Below are positions 17,469 through 27,467 of a stretch of DNA of 64,000 bases, piece by piece. The notes under the pieces were generated by a model. The model was given only the letters and a program-made list of their open reading frames with translations, searched no databases and was not told where the DNA came from. Each line of letters starts with the position of its first letter. Within the stretch, counting starts at the first letter, position 1. Source of the stretch: a bacterium 1XD42-54 (lineage in GTDB: Bacteria > Bacillota > Clostridia > Lachnospirales > Lachnospiraceae); contig RAZH01000003.1 in NCBI GenBank assembly GCA_003612585.1, positions 1-64,000 on the forward strand, given 5' to 3'. The position numbers and the translations under genes are program-made.

Positions 17469-19004
17469 CTACAGAAGCGGAGCAAAAAGCCGCAGAATAC
17501 TCTGCCCGATCCGTATGGCGACATGCTTGTTTTTGCAATCGTCTGCCTTGATCTCGCGGCATTCTCCCAAAATATTCAATGCATCCTCTTTAATCTGCAT
17601 CACTGCATCGGAATGATACATCCAGACTCCGCATTCAAAATGCAGATACAGACTCCTGTAGTCCATATTGATCGTTCCGACCGTCGCAATCCGGTCGTCA
17701 CAGACAAACGACTTCGCGTGCAGAAATCCCGGCTTATATTCAAAGATGCGGACACCGCAGTCAAGCAGCTTGTCGTAATATGATCTTGTCAGCAAAAATA
17801 CAAGCTTCTTATCCGGAATCCCAGGGGTAACAATCCGCACATCCACGCCGCTTTTTGCAGCCAGGCAAAGCGCCGTTGTCACTTCATTATCCGTAATCAG
17901 ATACGGTGTAAAAATATAAACGTACTTTTTCGCGCGGTTGATGATGTTCAGATAGACTGATTCTCCGACAGTCTCATGATCCAGCGGGGTATCGCCATAA
18001 GGCTGTACAAATCCGTCATCCTCAAAATCCTGCTCGTGCCATTCGTGAGGCAGATACTTTTTAAACTGGATCTTTTCACGCGCCAGAACACTCCACATCT
18101 GCAAAAACATGACCGTGAAGCTCCAGACCGCTTCCCCTTCCAGCATAATACCCGTATCCTTCCAGTAGCCAAAACGCTCCTTCCGGTTGATGTATTCATC
18201 TGCCAGATTGATGCCTCCGGTAAATCCGATATAGCCGTCAATGACCGTGATCTTCCGGTGGTCACGGTTATTCAGAAGCACAGACGGAATTGGCACAAGC
18301 GGATTGAACACCTCACAGCGAATGCCACGCCGCTGCAGCGACAGCTGAAACTCCTGCGGCATCGTGCTGGCACAGCCCCAGTCATCATAAATGAGCCGCA
18401 CATCCAGACCCAGACGCGCCTTTTCTGCAAGGATATCAAGGATTCCCTGCCACATCTCTCCGTCGTCAATGATAAAATATTCCATGAAAATGTAATGCTC
18501 TGCATATTTCAGTTTTTGCAGCAGCGTAGAATAAAGTTCCTGACCAACACGAAAATATTGTGTTTTCGTCTTACGATAAACTGGAAATCCGGCATTATTA
18601 TAGATGTAGGAGGACTGACAATGCGCTGCCTTGCTCTCATTTTCAAGGCTCTGCTTTACCTCAGCATCCTGTACCAGATACCCGGCTGCCTCATGAAAGG
18701 ATTCATCGAGCTTATCCTGCATATCTCTGCCTAGCCTTGATTTTCCAAACAGCAGATAAATAACCGCTCCAGCCACAGGAACAGCCAGTATCAGAATCGT
18801 CCAGGCCAGTTTGTAAGCCGGATTGATGTCTTTACTCACAAGCCACAGAATCGCCACCAGACTGATAAATTCAATCAGGGAAGCGATAAACGGAAAACGA
18901 TTCTTCAATACGAGAACTGCAAAAATAATCCAGATCACCTGTAGCAAAACGGCAATCGCAACTGAAACAATCCTTCCCAATAAACGCTTTGATGGTTTCT
19001 TCAT
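17469..19004 (-). CDS. cls: Cardiolipin synthase
   Basis: The 511-residue phospholipase D-superfamily protein starts at ATG 19004 after GGAGAGGTGAG. Two N-terminal transmembrane helices (about 10-70) are followed by two HKD catalytic motifs: HRKITVIDGYIGFTGG near 230 and HAKSFVCDDRIATVGT near 430. It condenses two phosphatidylglycerols into cardiolipin. Length and architecture are standard. It lies directly downstream of rpsU but beyond a terminator. Confidence 0.94.
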   Translation of the reverse strand: MKKPSKRLLGRIVSVAIAVLLQVIWIIFAVLVLKNRFPFIASLIEFISLVAILWLVSKDINPAYKLAWTILILAVPVAGAVIYLLFGKSRLGRDMQDKLDESFHEAAGYLVQDAEVKQSLENESKAAHCQSSYIYNNAGFPVYRKTKTQYFRVGQELYSTLLQKLKYAEHYIFMEYFIIDDGEMWQGILDILAEKARLGLDVRLIYDDWGCASTMPQEFQLSLQRRGIRCEVFNPLVPIPSVLLNNRDHRKITVIDGYIGFTGGINLADEYINRKERFGYWKDTGIMLEGEAVWSFTVMFLQMWSVLAREKIQFKKYLPHEWHEQDFEDDGFVQPYGDTPLDHETVGESVYLNIINRAKKYVYIFTPYLITDNEVTTALCLAAKSGVDVRIVTPGIPDKKLVFLLTRSYYDKLLDCGVRIFEYKPGFLHAKSFVCDDRIATVGTINMDYRSLYLHFECGVWMYHSDAVMQIKEDALNILGECREIKADDCKNKHVAIRIGQSILRLFAPLL

Positions 19005-19054
19005 CCAACTCACCTCTCCTGCCATTCCCAACAAACGTACGCTTATAGTTTGAA

Positions 19055-19090
19055 AAAATCCCTGACCATAGAAAATGACCAGGGATTTTA
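19055..19090 (-). terminator. Terminator downstream of rpsU
   Basis: AAAATCCCTG pairs with CAGGGATTTT around a 14-base loop. The minus-strand product ends in TTTTTT. It begins eight bases after the rpsU stop. Confidence 0.85.
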
Positions 19091-19097
19091 CTGCACA

Positions 19098-19274
19098 TTA
19101 ATTGAATTTACGCTTACGAGCCGCTTCAGACTTTTTCTTGCGTCTTACGCTCGGCTTCTCATAATGCTCTCTTTTACGAATCTCCTGCTGGATACCAGCT
19201 TTCGCGCAGTTTCTTTTGAAACGGCGAAGAGCGCTGTCCAGAGTCTCGTTTTCTTTTACGATAACATTTGACAT
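19098..19274 (-). CDS. rpsU: 30S ribosomal protein S21
   Basis: A 58-residue, very basic protein starting [20 protein letters not shown] and ending in an Arg/Lys-rich tail, the complete bS21 pattern. The ATG at 19274 follows GGAGGGAGGT; an upstream in-frame start is not supported. A promoter lies at 19353-19380 and a terminator directly follows, so it is a monocistronic unit. Confidence 0.97.
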   Translation of the reverse strand: MSNVIVKENETLDSALRRFKRNCAKAGIQQEIRKREHYEKPSVRRKKKSEAARKRKFN

Positions 19275-19352
19275 TGTCTCACACCTAACCTCCCTCCAGT
19301 TGCAGATTGTGCACAATACAACTGTCTGGGTATTTTAATTGCACTATTAAGT

Positions 19353-19380
19353 AGTATACCATAATTTCTGTTTTCGTCAA
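19353..19380 (-). promoter_or_regulatory. Promoter of rpsU
   Basis: TTGACG (19380-19375), a 16-base spacer and TATACT (19358-19353) on the minus strand, about 80 bases before the rpsU start. Confidence 0.75.
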
Positions 19381-19419
19381 CTCTTTTTCCAGAATTTACT
19401 TAAAAAAGATGAAAACTTT

Positions 19420-22062
19420 TTAACGGCTGATCTGATCCTTCAAAACTTCTTTTGCCTTTTCCAGCGCTGCGTCAATACCATCCGGATTTTTGCCGCCTGC
19501 CTGCGCCATATTTGGACGTCCGCCGCCGCCGCCGCCAACAAGCGCTGCAATTCCTTTGATCAGATTGCCGGCATGGGCGCCGCGCTCCATCGCTCCCGGC
19601 GTGGCTGCTGCCATCAGATTAACCTTGCCGTCATTTACAGCTGCCAGAAGTACAACGCCCTCTCCGAGCTTCTCGCGAAGCTGATCGCCCAGATCACGAA
19701 GGCCATTCATATCCACGCCCTCCAGCTTCGATGCAAGCAGCTTCACGCCTTCAATCTCACAAACCTGATCCATGACGTCGCCAAGCGCATCCTTGGCCAG
19801 CTTGCTCTTCAGCGACTCATTTTCGCTCATCACAGCCTTCAGCTCCGCCTGCAGTGCAGAAATCTTTTCAAGAATGCCGGACGGCGTTGTTTTCAGAAGC
19901 TTCGCAGCCTCATGAAGTTCCTGCTCTGCCGTCTTATAATATCCAAACACTCCGTCGCCGGTCAGCGCTTCAATACGGCGGGTACCAGCTGCGATTCCGG
20001 ACTCAGAAACAATCTTAAACACCGCGATATCTGCGGTATTTCCCACATGAGTACCGCCGCACAGCTCCTTGGAAAAATCGCCCATGGATACAACCCGCAC
20101 CTCATCGCCGTATTTTTCGCCGAACAGAGCCATTGCGCCTGTCTTTTTCGCCTCTGCAATCCCCATGATATCTGTCTGAACCTTCAGCCCGGCCGCAATC
20201 TCACGGTTCACAATCTCTTCTGTCTGCGCAATCTCCTCCGGAGTCATGGCCTGGAAATGAGCAAAGTCAAAACGAAGCCTGTCCGGGTTCACCAGAGAAC
20301 CCTTCTGCTCTACGTGGGAACCAAGCACTGTTTTTAAGGCTTTCTGAAGCAGATGTGTTGCGCTGTGGTTCTTGCAGGTGTTCTTTCTTCCCTGCGCATC
20401 TACCGTCAGAGTCACAAGATCTCCGGTCTTTATCATTCCCTCTGCCATATAGCCTACATGTCCGTATTTACCGCCAAGCAGGTGGATGGTATCCTCAACA
20501 ATAAACTTGCCGGATTCACAGGAAATCACGCCCTTGTCGCCTTCCTGCCCGCCCATCGTCGCATAAAAGGGGGTCTTCCGTGTAATCACCGTACCGCGAA
20601 TGCCCTCTGTGAGTGCTTCTGTCAGCTCAGTCTGCGTGGTAAGAACCGTAATCTCTGATTCATCCGTAAGGGAATTGTACCCCGTAAACTCTGTTGTCAC
20701 ATCTGCCGGTATCTGGTCATATACTGTGGCATCTGCGCCCATATAGTTCGTTGTACCTCTCGCCTTGCGGGCCATCTGACGCTGGTTTTCCATACAGGCT
20801 TTGAAGCCGTCCTCATCAATAGTATAACCCTTTTCTTCCAGGATTTCTCTTGTCAGGTCAAGCGGGAATCCATAGGTGTCATACAATACAAACGCGTCTC
20901 TGCCTTCCAGAACTTTCTGCCCCTTCTTTGCAAGCTCCGCTTCCATTTCGGAGAGAATGCTCAGACCCTGGTCGATCGTACGGCTGAATTTCTCCTCTTC
21001 CTGTGCCAGAACCTTGAAAATAAAATCTTTCTTTTCCTCAAGCTCCGGATAACCGTCTTTGGAACCTTCGATCACCGTCTCGCTCAGCTTCGGCAAAAAG
21101 CTGCCCTCAATGCCAAGCATACGTCCGTGGCGCGCTGCACGGCGGATCAGACGGCGCAGCACATAGCCGCGGCCTTCGTTTGTCGGCATGATCCCATCTG
21201 AAATCATGAACGTTGACGAACGGATATGGTCTACAATCAGACGAATCGAAACATCCTTTTTTTCGTCTGTCTTGTATACAGTATGCGCAAATTCACAAAC
21301 CTTATCCCTCAGGTTCTGCATCGTATCCACATCAAAAATGGAATCCACATCCTGCACAACAACAGCCAGACGCTCCAGACCCATACCGGTATCAATATTT
21401 TTCTGCTTCAGCAACTCATAATTACCTTCGCCATCGTTCTCAAACTGGGTAAATACATTATTCCAGACCTCAATATACCGGTCACAGTCACATCCTACTG
21501 TACATCCCGGCTTTCCGCAGCCATACTTTTCTCCACGGTCATAATAAATCTCGGAACACGGTCCGCACGGTCCCGCGCCATGCTCCCAGAAGTTGTCCTC
21601 TTTCCCAAAACGGAAAATGCGCTCCTCTGGAATTCCTACCTGCTCATGCCAGATATTCCACGCCTCGTCATCCTCAAGATAAACAGACGGATACAGACGC
21701 TCCGGATCAAGTCCCACAACCTCTGTCAGAAACTCCCAGGACCAGCTGATTGCCTCTTTTTTGAAGTAATCCCCAAAAGAGAAATTGCCCAGCATCTCAA
21801 AAAACGTGCCGTGGCGCGCTGTTTTTCCGACATTTTCGATATCTCCGGTACGAATACACTTCTGGCACGTAGCCACTCGACGCTTTGGCGGAATCTCCGC
21901 CCCTGTAAAATATGGCTTCAGCGGCGCCATACCTGCATTGATCAGAAGCAAACTGTTGTCGTTGTGCGGCACCAGAGAAAAGCTGTTCATTACCAGATGA
22001 TCTTTGCTTTTGAAAAAGTCGAGATACATTTTTCGTAACTCATTCACCCCGTATTTCTTCAC
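19420..22062 (-). CDS. alaS: Alanyl-tRNA synthetase
   Basis: The full-length 880-residue class II enzyme starts at GTG 22062 after TTGGAGGAACGATC. It has the catalytic core with FTGAEIPPKRR and HGTFFEMLGNFSFGDYFK motifs. The editing domain contains the zinc-binding pattern HSATHLLQ and CGGTH. The Gly-rich C-Ala domain ends GGGGGGRPNMAQAGG. It charges tRNA-Ala. I looked for a T-box leader upstream and found none. Confidence 0.98.
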   Translation of the reverse strand: MKKYGVNELRKMYLDFFKSKDHLVMNSFSLVPHNDNSLLLINAGMAPLKPYFTGAEIPPKRRVATCQKCIRTGDIENVGKTARHGTFFEMLGNFSFGDYFKKEAISWSWEFLTEVVGLDPERLYPSVYLEDDEAWNIWHEQVGIPEERIFRFGKEDNFWEHGAGPCGPCSEIYYDRGEKYGCGKPGCTVGCDCDRYIEVWNNVFTQFENDGEGNYELLKQKNIDTGMGLERLAVVVQDVDSIFDVDTMQNLRDKVCEFAHTVYKTDEKKDVSIRLIVDHIRSSTFMISDGIMPTNEGRGYVLRRLIRRAARHGRMLGIEGSFLPKLSETVIEGSKDGYPELEEKKDFIFKVLAQEEEKFSRTIDQGLSILSEMEAELAKKGQKVLEGRDAFVLYDTYGFPLDLTREILEEKGYTIDEDGFKACMENQRQMARKARGTTNYMGADATVYDQIPADVTTEFTGYNSLTDESEITVLTTQTELTEALTEGIRGTVITRKTPFYATMGGQEGDKGVISCESGKFIVEDTIHLLGGKYGHVGYMAEGMIKTGDLVTLTVDAQGRKNTCKNHSATHLLQKALKTVLGSHVEQKGSLVNPDRLRFDFAHFQAMTPEEIAQTEEIVNREIAAGLKVQTDIMGIAEAKKTGAMALFGEKYGDEVRVVSMGDFSKELCGGTHVGNTADIAVFKIVSESGIAAGTRRIEALTGDGVFGYYKTAEQELHEAAKLLKTTPSGILEKISALQAELKAVMSENESLKSKLAKDALGDVMDQVCEIEGVKLLASKLEGVDMNGLRDLGDQLREKLGEGVVLLAAVNDGKVNLMAAATPGAMERGAHAGNLIKGIAALVGGGGGGRPNMAQAGGKNPDGIDAALEKAKEVLKDQISR

Positions 22063-22188
22063 GATCGTTCCTCCAACGTTTCTTTCATTCTTATTTCTTC
22101 ATTTCATATCATAATTATATCATGCAATATTTGTTTAAAACTTATTGCTTTCCTTGCAAAATTCTGCAAATCCTTTTGGTGTACTGCA

Positions 22189-22335
22189 CTAATTCTTGCT
22201 ATCTGTACCGGAAGCAGTCTTTGCATCTTTACGGTCACGCAGTTTTTTCCCGCAGAAAATTGCTGCAAGAGAAACACCTGCCAGAATAAGCAATTTTACC
22301 AGTTCAACTATAAATTCTCCTATAAATGCTGCCAT
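22189..22335 (-). CDS. Small membrane protein of unknown function
   Basis: A 48-residue protein starting MAAFIGEFIVELVKLLI, with one transmembrane helix (about 8-28) and a Lys/Arg/Asp-rich tail (GKKLRDRKD). The ATG at 22335 is preceded by AGGAAGAGGGAG. Similar short proteins are common and unnamed in Lachnospiraceae. It stands alone between alaS and the RNase H gene; its function cannot be inferred. Confidence 0.7.
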   Translation of the reverse strand: MAAFIGEFIVELVKLLILAGVSLAAIFCGKKLRDRKDAKTASGTDSKN

Positions 22336-22452
22336 TCTCCCTCTTCCTTTCTCTGCTCTGTAAAACCGCAGTGTTAAGCCGGCTTTCACCTGCCAAAAAT
22401 TATTTTCTTCAACTGACGATACCTGTTATCATAGCACACGATATCAATGTTT

Positions 22453-22956
22453 TCAACTGTTTTCCATCCTTCCGTACAGCCCCTCCGTATCATCCAGCAG
22501 GAATTCCGGCCCTTTATCAGCGGCAGAAGTAGCCAGTGTGTCGCAGCGCTCGTTTTCGGGATGTCCGTCGTGCCCCTTCACCCAGATAAACCGAACTGTG
22601 TGCGGCTCTTTTGCCGCCAGCAGTCGTTTCCAGAGATCTGTATTTTTAACCGGCTCGTTTTTGCCGCGCTTCCAACCCTTTCGAATCCAGCCCTCAATCC
22701 AGTGCTGGTTAAACGCATCGGTCAGATATTTGGAATCCGAATAGAGCTCCACCTCGCACGGTCGATTCAAGGCTTCCAGGCCAACAATCGCTGCCATCAG
22801 CTCCATACGGTTGTTCGTTGTCTTTTTATATCCCTGGGAAAATTCTCTCTCGTGAAGCTTTCCCTGTGAATCTGTATACTGAAGAACCGTTCCATAGCCC
22901 CCCGGGCCATCCGGATTGCCGCGTGCAGCACCGTCTGTAAATATTTTTACGAACAT
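22453..22956 (-). CDS. rnhA: Ribonuclease HI
   Basis: The 167-residue enzyme starts at ATG 22956 (AGGAAAAAAGACT upstream). The four catalytic acids are in place: Asp in [10 protein letters not shown], Glu in RMELMAAI, Asp in [11 protein letters not shown] and Asp near the end in NERCDTLA. It degrades RNA in RNA-DNA hybrids. The usual family length is about 155. It has no obvious operon partner. Confidence 0.95.
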   Translation of the reverse strand: MFVKIFTDGAARGNPDGPGGYGTVLQYTDSQGKLHEREFSQGYKKTTNNRMELMAAIVGLEALNRPCEVELYSDSKYLTDAFNQHWIEGWIRKGWKRGKNEPVKNTDLWKRLLAAKEPHTVRFIWVKGHDGHPENERCDTLATSAADKGPEFLLDDTEGLYGRMENS

Positions 22957-23009
22957 AGTCTTTTTTCCTTTCCGCATGTTCATGCTAATCTGAGTCTAAC
23001 AATCCTGTA

Positions 23010-23525
23010 TCATTCATCCTGATCCGCAATGTCCTGCCCTTTCGTCTTATCGGCAGCTTCTGCAGGGTTTCTCAGACCAGGAGACTCCTGAAATTTTCGA
23101 ACAGCTGCGCGGGATTTTTTGTTATCCCGGCCACTCGTACTGATACCTGCCACAAAATCATCACCCAAAGCCAGGGAAGGAAAATAAAAGTCACATTTCG
23201 TCTTGTCCGAACAGACATTGACCGGAATCCCCAGGCACTTGCAGGCTGTATAGATTTCATGATTCAGCTTTTTGTCATTCGTGGCCGCGATTACCATGGA
23301 TGCGTCATAAATATCTTCCCTTTCGTAACGCTTCCGCAGAATCGTAAGCTTTCCCTCAGCCTCAAGATCTTTTAATTCTTTGTTGACTTCCGGTGCAATC
23401 ACTACCAGATGATCGGTAAACTCAATCAGCGAACGAATACGCCGTTTTGCAATCGTCCCAGCTCCCGCCACCACCACTTTTTTATCTGAAAGATCAATAA
23501 ACATCGGAAAATAGTGCTTTTTCAT
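23010..23525 (-). CDS. Precorrin-2 dehydrogenase / siroheme synthase N-domain-like protein
   Basis: The 171-residue protein starts at ATG 23525 with GGAGCAGCAAA. It begins with the strand YFPMFIDLSDKKVVVAG and the NAD-binding GAGTIAKRR loop, then carries VNVCSDKTKCDFYFP and GISTSGRDNKKSRAAVRKF. These match CysG-N/Met8p/YlnF proteins, which oxidise precorrin-2 and chelate iron in siroheme or cobamide synthesis. No other tetrapyrrole gene is in the window. It is divergent from the DAHP synthase gene, with about 290 bases between the start codons. Confidence 0.85.
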   Translation of the reverse strand: MKKHYFPMFIDLSDKKVVVAGAGTIAKRRIRSLIEFTDHLVVIAPEVNKELKDLEAEGKLTILRKRYEREDIYDASMVIAATNDKKLNHEIYTACKCLGIPVNVCSDKTKCDFYFPSLALGDDFVAGISTSGRDNKKSRAAVRKFQESPGLRNPAEAADKTKGQDIADQDE

Positions 23526-23811
23526 TTTGCTGCTCCATTCTTTTGTAAAATCATACCCAGTGCGAGGCTCTGAAATTTGTAATCCCGCACCGGCGATCTT
23601 ATTGTACCACACGGTTTTTAAAATGGAAACCCAAAAGTACAGACGCCTGCTCTCCTGCCTTCTACACGCTGAACTGCGGTTGCTTTTCAAATACCTTAGA
23701 AATTACTTTGCAATTTTCTACAGTTTATACTATACTGAAGTCGGCGGACAGATAACAGACATCAGATCTGCTCCCTGCCGCCATTTATTTACAGCAGAGG
23801 TGGATGCAATT

Positions 23812-24846
23812 ATGGCAATCAATTTCGTAAAAAAACTGCCGATTCCGGCAGAAGTTAAAAAGCAGTACCCCCTTCCGGAGAAGGTTATTTCTATCAAAAA
23901 AGAAAGGGACGCCCAGATTCGGGACGTGTTTACCGGAAAATCCGATAAATTTCTCCTGATCATCGGTCCCTGCTCTGCGGATAATGTAGATGCCGTTATG
24001 GATTACATGCAGCGTCTTGCAAAGATACAGGATCAGGTCGGCGACCGGATCATTCTGATTCCCAGAATCTACACAAACAAACCGCGCACCACAGGCGAAG
24101 GCTACAAAGGGCTTATGCACCAGCCAGATCCTGAAAAGAAACCGGACGTTTTCGCCGGCATTGTCGCCATGCGCAAGCTACACGCAATGGCAATCGAAGA
24201 GACAGGCCTTACCGCCGCCGATGAAATGCTCTATCCGGAAAACTGGCGCTACCTCGACGATCTGCTCTCCTACGTGGCAATCGGCGCACGCTCTGTCGAG
24301 GATCAGCATCATCGTATGACCGTCAGCGGCATGGATGTTCCCGCCGGTATGAAAAACCCGACGAGCGGAGATCTCTCCGTTATGCTGAATTCCGTTGTCG
24401 CTGCGCAGGCAAAGCACAATTTTATTTACCGCGGCTGGGATGTCAACACAGACGGAAATGAACTGGCGCATGTCGTCCTTCGAGGTGCGACAAACAAACA
24501 CGGTAATTCGATTCCGAACTACCATTATGAGGATTTGCAGCTCCTCCTTGAAATGTATAAACAGCGCGGCCTGAAGAACCCTGCGGCGATCATCGACACA
24601 AATCATTCCAATTCCGGCAAGCAGTATCTCGAGCAGATACGAATTGCAAAAGAAGTTCTGCACAGCAGAAACTACAATCCGGAACTGAAAAGTCTGGTCA
24701 AAGGATTTATGATTGAAAGCTATATTGAAGACGGCTGCCAGAAAATCGGCACAGAGTCCCACATTTACGGCAAGTCTATTACCGATCCGTGCCTTGGATG
24801 GGAAAAATCAAAGAAGCTGATTTATGATATCTATAAAGAATGCTGA
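23812..24846 (+). CDS. 3-deoxy-7-phosphoheptulonate (DAHP) synthase, type I
   Basis: The 344-residue enzyme starts at ATG 23812 after AGAGGTGG; the longer frame from 23527 is not coding. The AroFGH signatures are present: IGPCSADN, PRTTGEGYKG (near KPRTT), GARSVEDQHHR and the C-terminal IIDTNHSNSGKQ. It condenses PEP and erythrose-4-phosphate in the first step of the shikimate pathway. It lacks a fused chorismate mutase. A perfect GGCTGCTGCATT palindrome follows the stop. Confidence 0.95.
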   Translation: MAINFVKKLPIPAEVKKQYPLPEKVISIKKERDAQIRDVFTGKSDKFLLIIGPCSADNVDAVMDYMQRLAKIQDQVGDRIILIPRIYTNKPRTTGEGYKGLMHQPDPEKKPDVFAGIVAMRKLHAMAIEETGLTAADEMLYPENWRYLDDLLSYVAIGARSVEDQHHRMTVSGMDVPAGMKNPTSGDLSVMLNSVVAAQAKHNFIYRGWDVNTDGNELAHVVLRGATNKHGNSIPNYHYEDLQLLLEMYKQRGLKNPAAIIDTNHSNSGKQYLEQIRIAKEVLHSRNYNPELKSLVKGFMIESYIEDGCQKIGTESHIYGKSITDPCLGWEKSKKLIYDIYKEC

Positions 24847-24851
24847 CATGA

Positions 24852-24875
24852 GGCTGCTGCATTAATGCAGCAGCC
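24852..24875 (+). terminator. Palindrome after the DAHP synthase gene
   Basis: GGCTGCTGCATT is followed directly by its exact complement AATGCAGCAGCC. A modest T-rich stretch comes after it, so termination is likely but the U-tract is weak. Confidence 0.6.
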
Positions 24876-24916
24876 TTGCCGTTTTCCTGTCAATCTTTTG
24901 CCTGTCCACAAAGATT

Positions 24917-26548
24917 TTACATTTCCAGCTCATATATTGCGGCTTCGTATGGACGAAGATTCCTGTTGTTCAGATTTTGAATCGTTCTGCTGTTCTCCTT
25001 GTAGTTTGACAAAATTGTTCTTCCTGTCCCTTCATAAGAAAAAGGAACCGGCTCTTTGTAAAAATTACAGACAATCAGCCATTTCTTTCCCTGCCATGCT
25101 CTCATATAGGCATAGATGTTCTCGTCTTCCGGTAAAAGCAACTCATAGCTTCCGTAAATCAAAATATCCTCTGTCTTACGCAGATTGATCAGCTTTTGAT
25201 AATAATAAAAGATTGAATCTTGATCCCTCAGCGCCCGCGCTGCATTGATTTCTCTGTAATTTGGATTTACCGGACACCAGGGCTGTCCCTCTGTAAAGCC
25301 TGCCTGCAATCCGCTGTTCCACTGCATCGGTGTTCTGGCATTATCCCGTGATTTTGCCCGAAGGGACTTCATAATCTCCTCCGGAAGATATCCCTTTTCC
25401 AGACGTTCCTGTATCATATTGAGACTCTCGATGTCCTGGAACTCTGTAAAACTATGAAACGGCATATTCGTCATGCCAATTTCTTCACCCTGATAAATAT
25501 AAGGCGTTCCCTTCATCCCATGAAGAAGTGTGGCAAGCATCTTTGCGGATGCGACACGATACACACCATCGTCTCCCCAGCGTGATACAATTCTTGGAAG
25601 ATCATGGTTATTCCAGAAAAGACTGTTCCAGCCATGGCCCTCCATCTCTGTCTGCCATCTTGTGAAAACCTGTTTTAATTCCCTCAGCTGAAGGGGGCGC
25701 AAATCCCATTTTTCTTTTCCCGGCTGCTCATCCAGCATACTCTGCTCAAACTGAAAAATCATGCTGAGCTCCCTGCGGGCCGGATCAGAATACATTCTTC
25801 CCTTTTCCGGGTCAGCACCCCAGCATTCCCCCACTGTCAGGAGATCTTTTGTCCCAAATGTCTCCCGGTTCATTTCCTGCAAATATGTATGCAGCATCGG
25901 TCCATTTCCTGTAATTCCCTGATCCGGGACCTTTCCGATCAGATCAATAACGTCCATCCGGAAGCCACCGATACCCAGATCAATCCAGTAATTCATCATA
26001 TTCCAGATTTCTTTTCGTACTGCGTCATTTTCCCAGTTCAAATCCGGCTGTTTTACCCCGAACAGGTGCAGATAATGCGCTCCGGTCTCTTCCGAATATT
26101 CCCATGCGCTGCCTCCAAAACACGCGCGCAGATCATTGGGCGGGCTGCCTGCTTCCCCCTTCCGCCATATATAATAATCCCGGTAAGGGCTGTCTTCCGA
26201 TTTTTTTGCCTCCAAAAACCACGCATGCTCATCGGATGTATGATTGACCACCAAATCCATCACGATTCTGATTCCGCTTTCCCTGCATTCCCGGATCAGG
26301 CTCTTCATCTCCTCCATGGTGCCAAATTCCGGGGATATCGCATAATAGTTCGAAATATCATACCCATTGTCTGCATTCGGAGATTCATACACCGGACTCA
26401 GCCAGATTACATCAATCCCGAGTTTCTTCAGGTACGGTATTTTAGACCGGATTCCATTCAGGTCCCCCACCCCATCCTGGTTGCTGTCACAAAAACTTCT
26501 CGGATAAATCTGATATACAACACTCCTCATCCACCACTTCTCTTCCAT
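24917..26548 (-). CDS. Alpha-glucosidase / oligo-1,6-glucosidase (GH13)
   Basis: The 543-residue GH13 enzyme has the four conserved regions: DLVVNHTSDEH, GGFRMDVIDL (nucleophile Asp), VGECWG (acid/base Glu) and NNHDLPR (stabilising Asp). MNYWIDLGIGGFRMDVIDLI places it near subfamily GH13_31 (oligo-1,6-glucosidase, trehalose-6-P hydrolase, sucrose isomerase). There is no signal peptide, so it acts in the cytoplasm on imported oligosaccharides. The ATG follows CGGGAGGAAGACAG. It lies 54 bases downstream of the C39 protease gene and possibly shares its promoter. Confidence 0.92.
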   Translation of the reverse strand: MEEKWWMRSVVYQIYPRSFCDSNQDGVGDLNGIRSKIPYLKKLGIDVIWLSPVYESPNADNGYDISNYYAISPEFGTMEEMKSLIRECRESGIRIVMDLVVNHTSDEHAWFLEAKKSEDSPYRDYYIWRKGEAGSPPNDLRACFGGSAWEYSEETGAHYLHLFGVKQPDLNWENDAVRKEIWNMMNYWIDLGIGGFRMDVIDLIGKVPDQGITGNGPMLHTYLQEMNRETFGTKDLLTVGECWGADPEKGRMYSDPARRELSMIFQFEQSMLDEQPGKEKWDLRPLQLRELKQVFTRWQTEMEGHGWNSLFWNNHDLPRIVSRWGDDGVYRVASAKMLATLLHGMKGTPYIYQGEEIGMTNMPFHSFTEFQDIESLNMIQERLEKGYLPEEIMKSLRAKSRDNARTPMQWNSGLQAGFTEGQPWCPVNPNYREINAARALRDQDSIFYYYQKLINLRKTEDILIYGSYELLLPEDENIYAYMRAWQGKKWLIVCNFYKEPVPFSYEGTGRTILSNYKENSRTIQNLNNRNLRPYEAAIYELEM

Positions 26549-26602
26549 CTGTCTTCCTCCCGTATTTTATTAAAACCAATCCCCTTGACGTTTGCTTTTA
26601 TA

Positions 26603-27427
26603 TTATTTACTTTCTATAAACACCCAAAGCCCTTTGATCTGACTCTCTAAAGTCTCATAATCCCACAGCTTCTCACTGCGTTCTGCACTGTTCGGGTCCT
26701 TCACACGAATTTTTCCGTCCTCCAGCGCAGAAAGTACTATAAAGTGACCGGAAGTTGTAAAATCGCCTGGCATCATACTGCAAATGATCGGATATCCAAA
26801 TTGCAGCATTGTCATCACCTCATGCTCTGAGAGTTTCATTTTCGTTCCTTCCACGCCAAACTGGCGAGCACCTTCTTCCATCAAATCCCAACTTGTTCCA
26901 ACCCCTGGCACATAATATCCATTCTCCTGTGCATACTGGGCCACTGTATATGGAGTAACACGGTTCTCTCCGGTCAGACCTGCAATGACCATGGAAAGCG
27001 CCGTCGGCGCACAACCGCTCACTGCCACGGAACTGGTGCCATAATCACCATAGCCCCACCGCTCATCCCACTGCAACAGCAAAGGCACTTCTCCCTTTGT
27101 CACCTCTCCGATAGAATCTGCAAATACCTGCCCCTTCTTTTGCGGATAATCCAGAACAAAATCCAACATTGCCATATTGCGTGTCAGCATATCCAAAAGT
27201 TCTTCCGGATATTCTTCATAATGCTCCAGAATCGCGCCGATCTTCTTTTCTTCTTTTTGCATCAAATCCAGCTGATGATAAATCCCGGAATCCGTCACAG
27301 AACCTGCCACAAGCTGCCCTGGCCCGGCATTTACCGCACGGTCCGCATATTCATAGCCTTTATATCCCAGCACCCCTATAATACACACAGCTGCCATACA
27401 GCAGCTGACAAGCATTCTTTTTTTCAA
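26603..27427 (-). CDS. C39-family cysteine protease, membrane-anchored
   Basis: The 274-residue protein probably starts at TTG 27427, which has AAAGGTGG nine bases upstream; the longer frame to 27544 lacks a ribosome-binding site. One N-terminal transmembrane helix (about 5-25) is followed by a peptidase C39-like domain. Its catalytic Cys is in SGCAPTALSMV, His in GHFIVLSAL and Asp in KDPNSAE. The domain faces outward. It is not fused to an ABC exporter, and no peptide substrate gene is nearby, so it is likely a stand-alone surface protease or amidase-like enzyme. Confidence 0.82.
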   Translation of the reverse strand: MKKRMLVSCCMAAVCIIGVLGYKGYEYADRAVNAGPGQLVAGSVTDSGIYHQLDLMQKEEKKIGAILEHYEEYPEELLDMLTRNMAMLDFVLDYPQKKGQVFADSIGEVTKGEVPLLLQWDERWGYGDYGTSSVAVSGCAPTALSMVIAGLTGENRVTPYTVAQYAQENGYYVPGVGTSWDLMEEGARQFGVEGTKMKLSEHEVMTMLQFGYPIICSMMPGDFTTSGHFIVLSALEDGKIRVKDPNSAERSEKLWDYETLESQIKGLWVFIESK

Positions 27428-27467
27428 TTCAGATTTCCACCTTTCTGCTCTATTCTCATCATCCAAT

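Noticed and set aside
18823-19053. Short plus-strand frame opposite cls
   Set aside because: It overlaps cls almost fully in antisense and lacks start signals.
21226-22038. Plus-strand 270-residue frame opposite alaS
   Set aside because: Antisense shadow of a conserved synthetase; codon pattern and composition are not those of a real protein.
22063-22188. T-box leader upstream of alaS
   Set aside because: No T-box core sequence, specifier stem or antiterminator is visible in the 126 bases.
23527-23811. N-terminal extension of the DAHP synthase frame
   Set aside because: The extra 95 residues do not resemble the enzyme and overlap the divergent regulatory region. ATG 23812 has a proper ribosome-binding site and gives the normal length.
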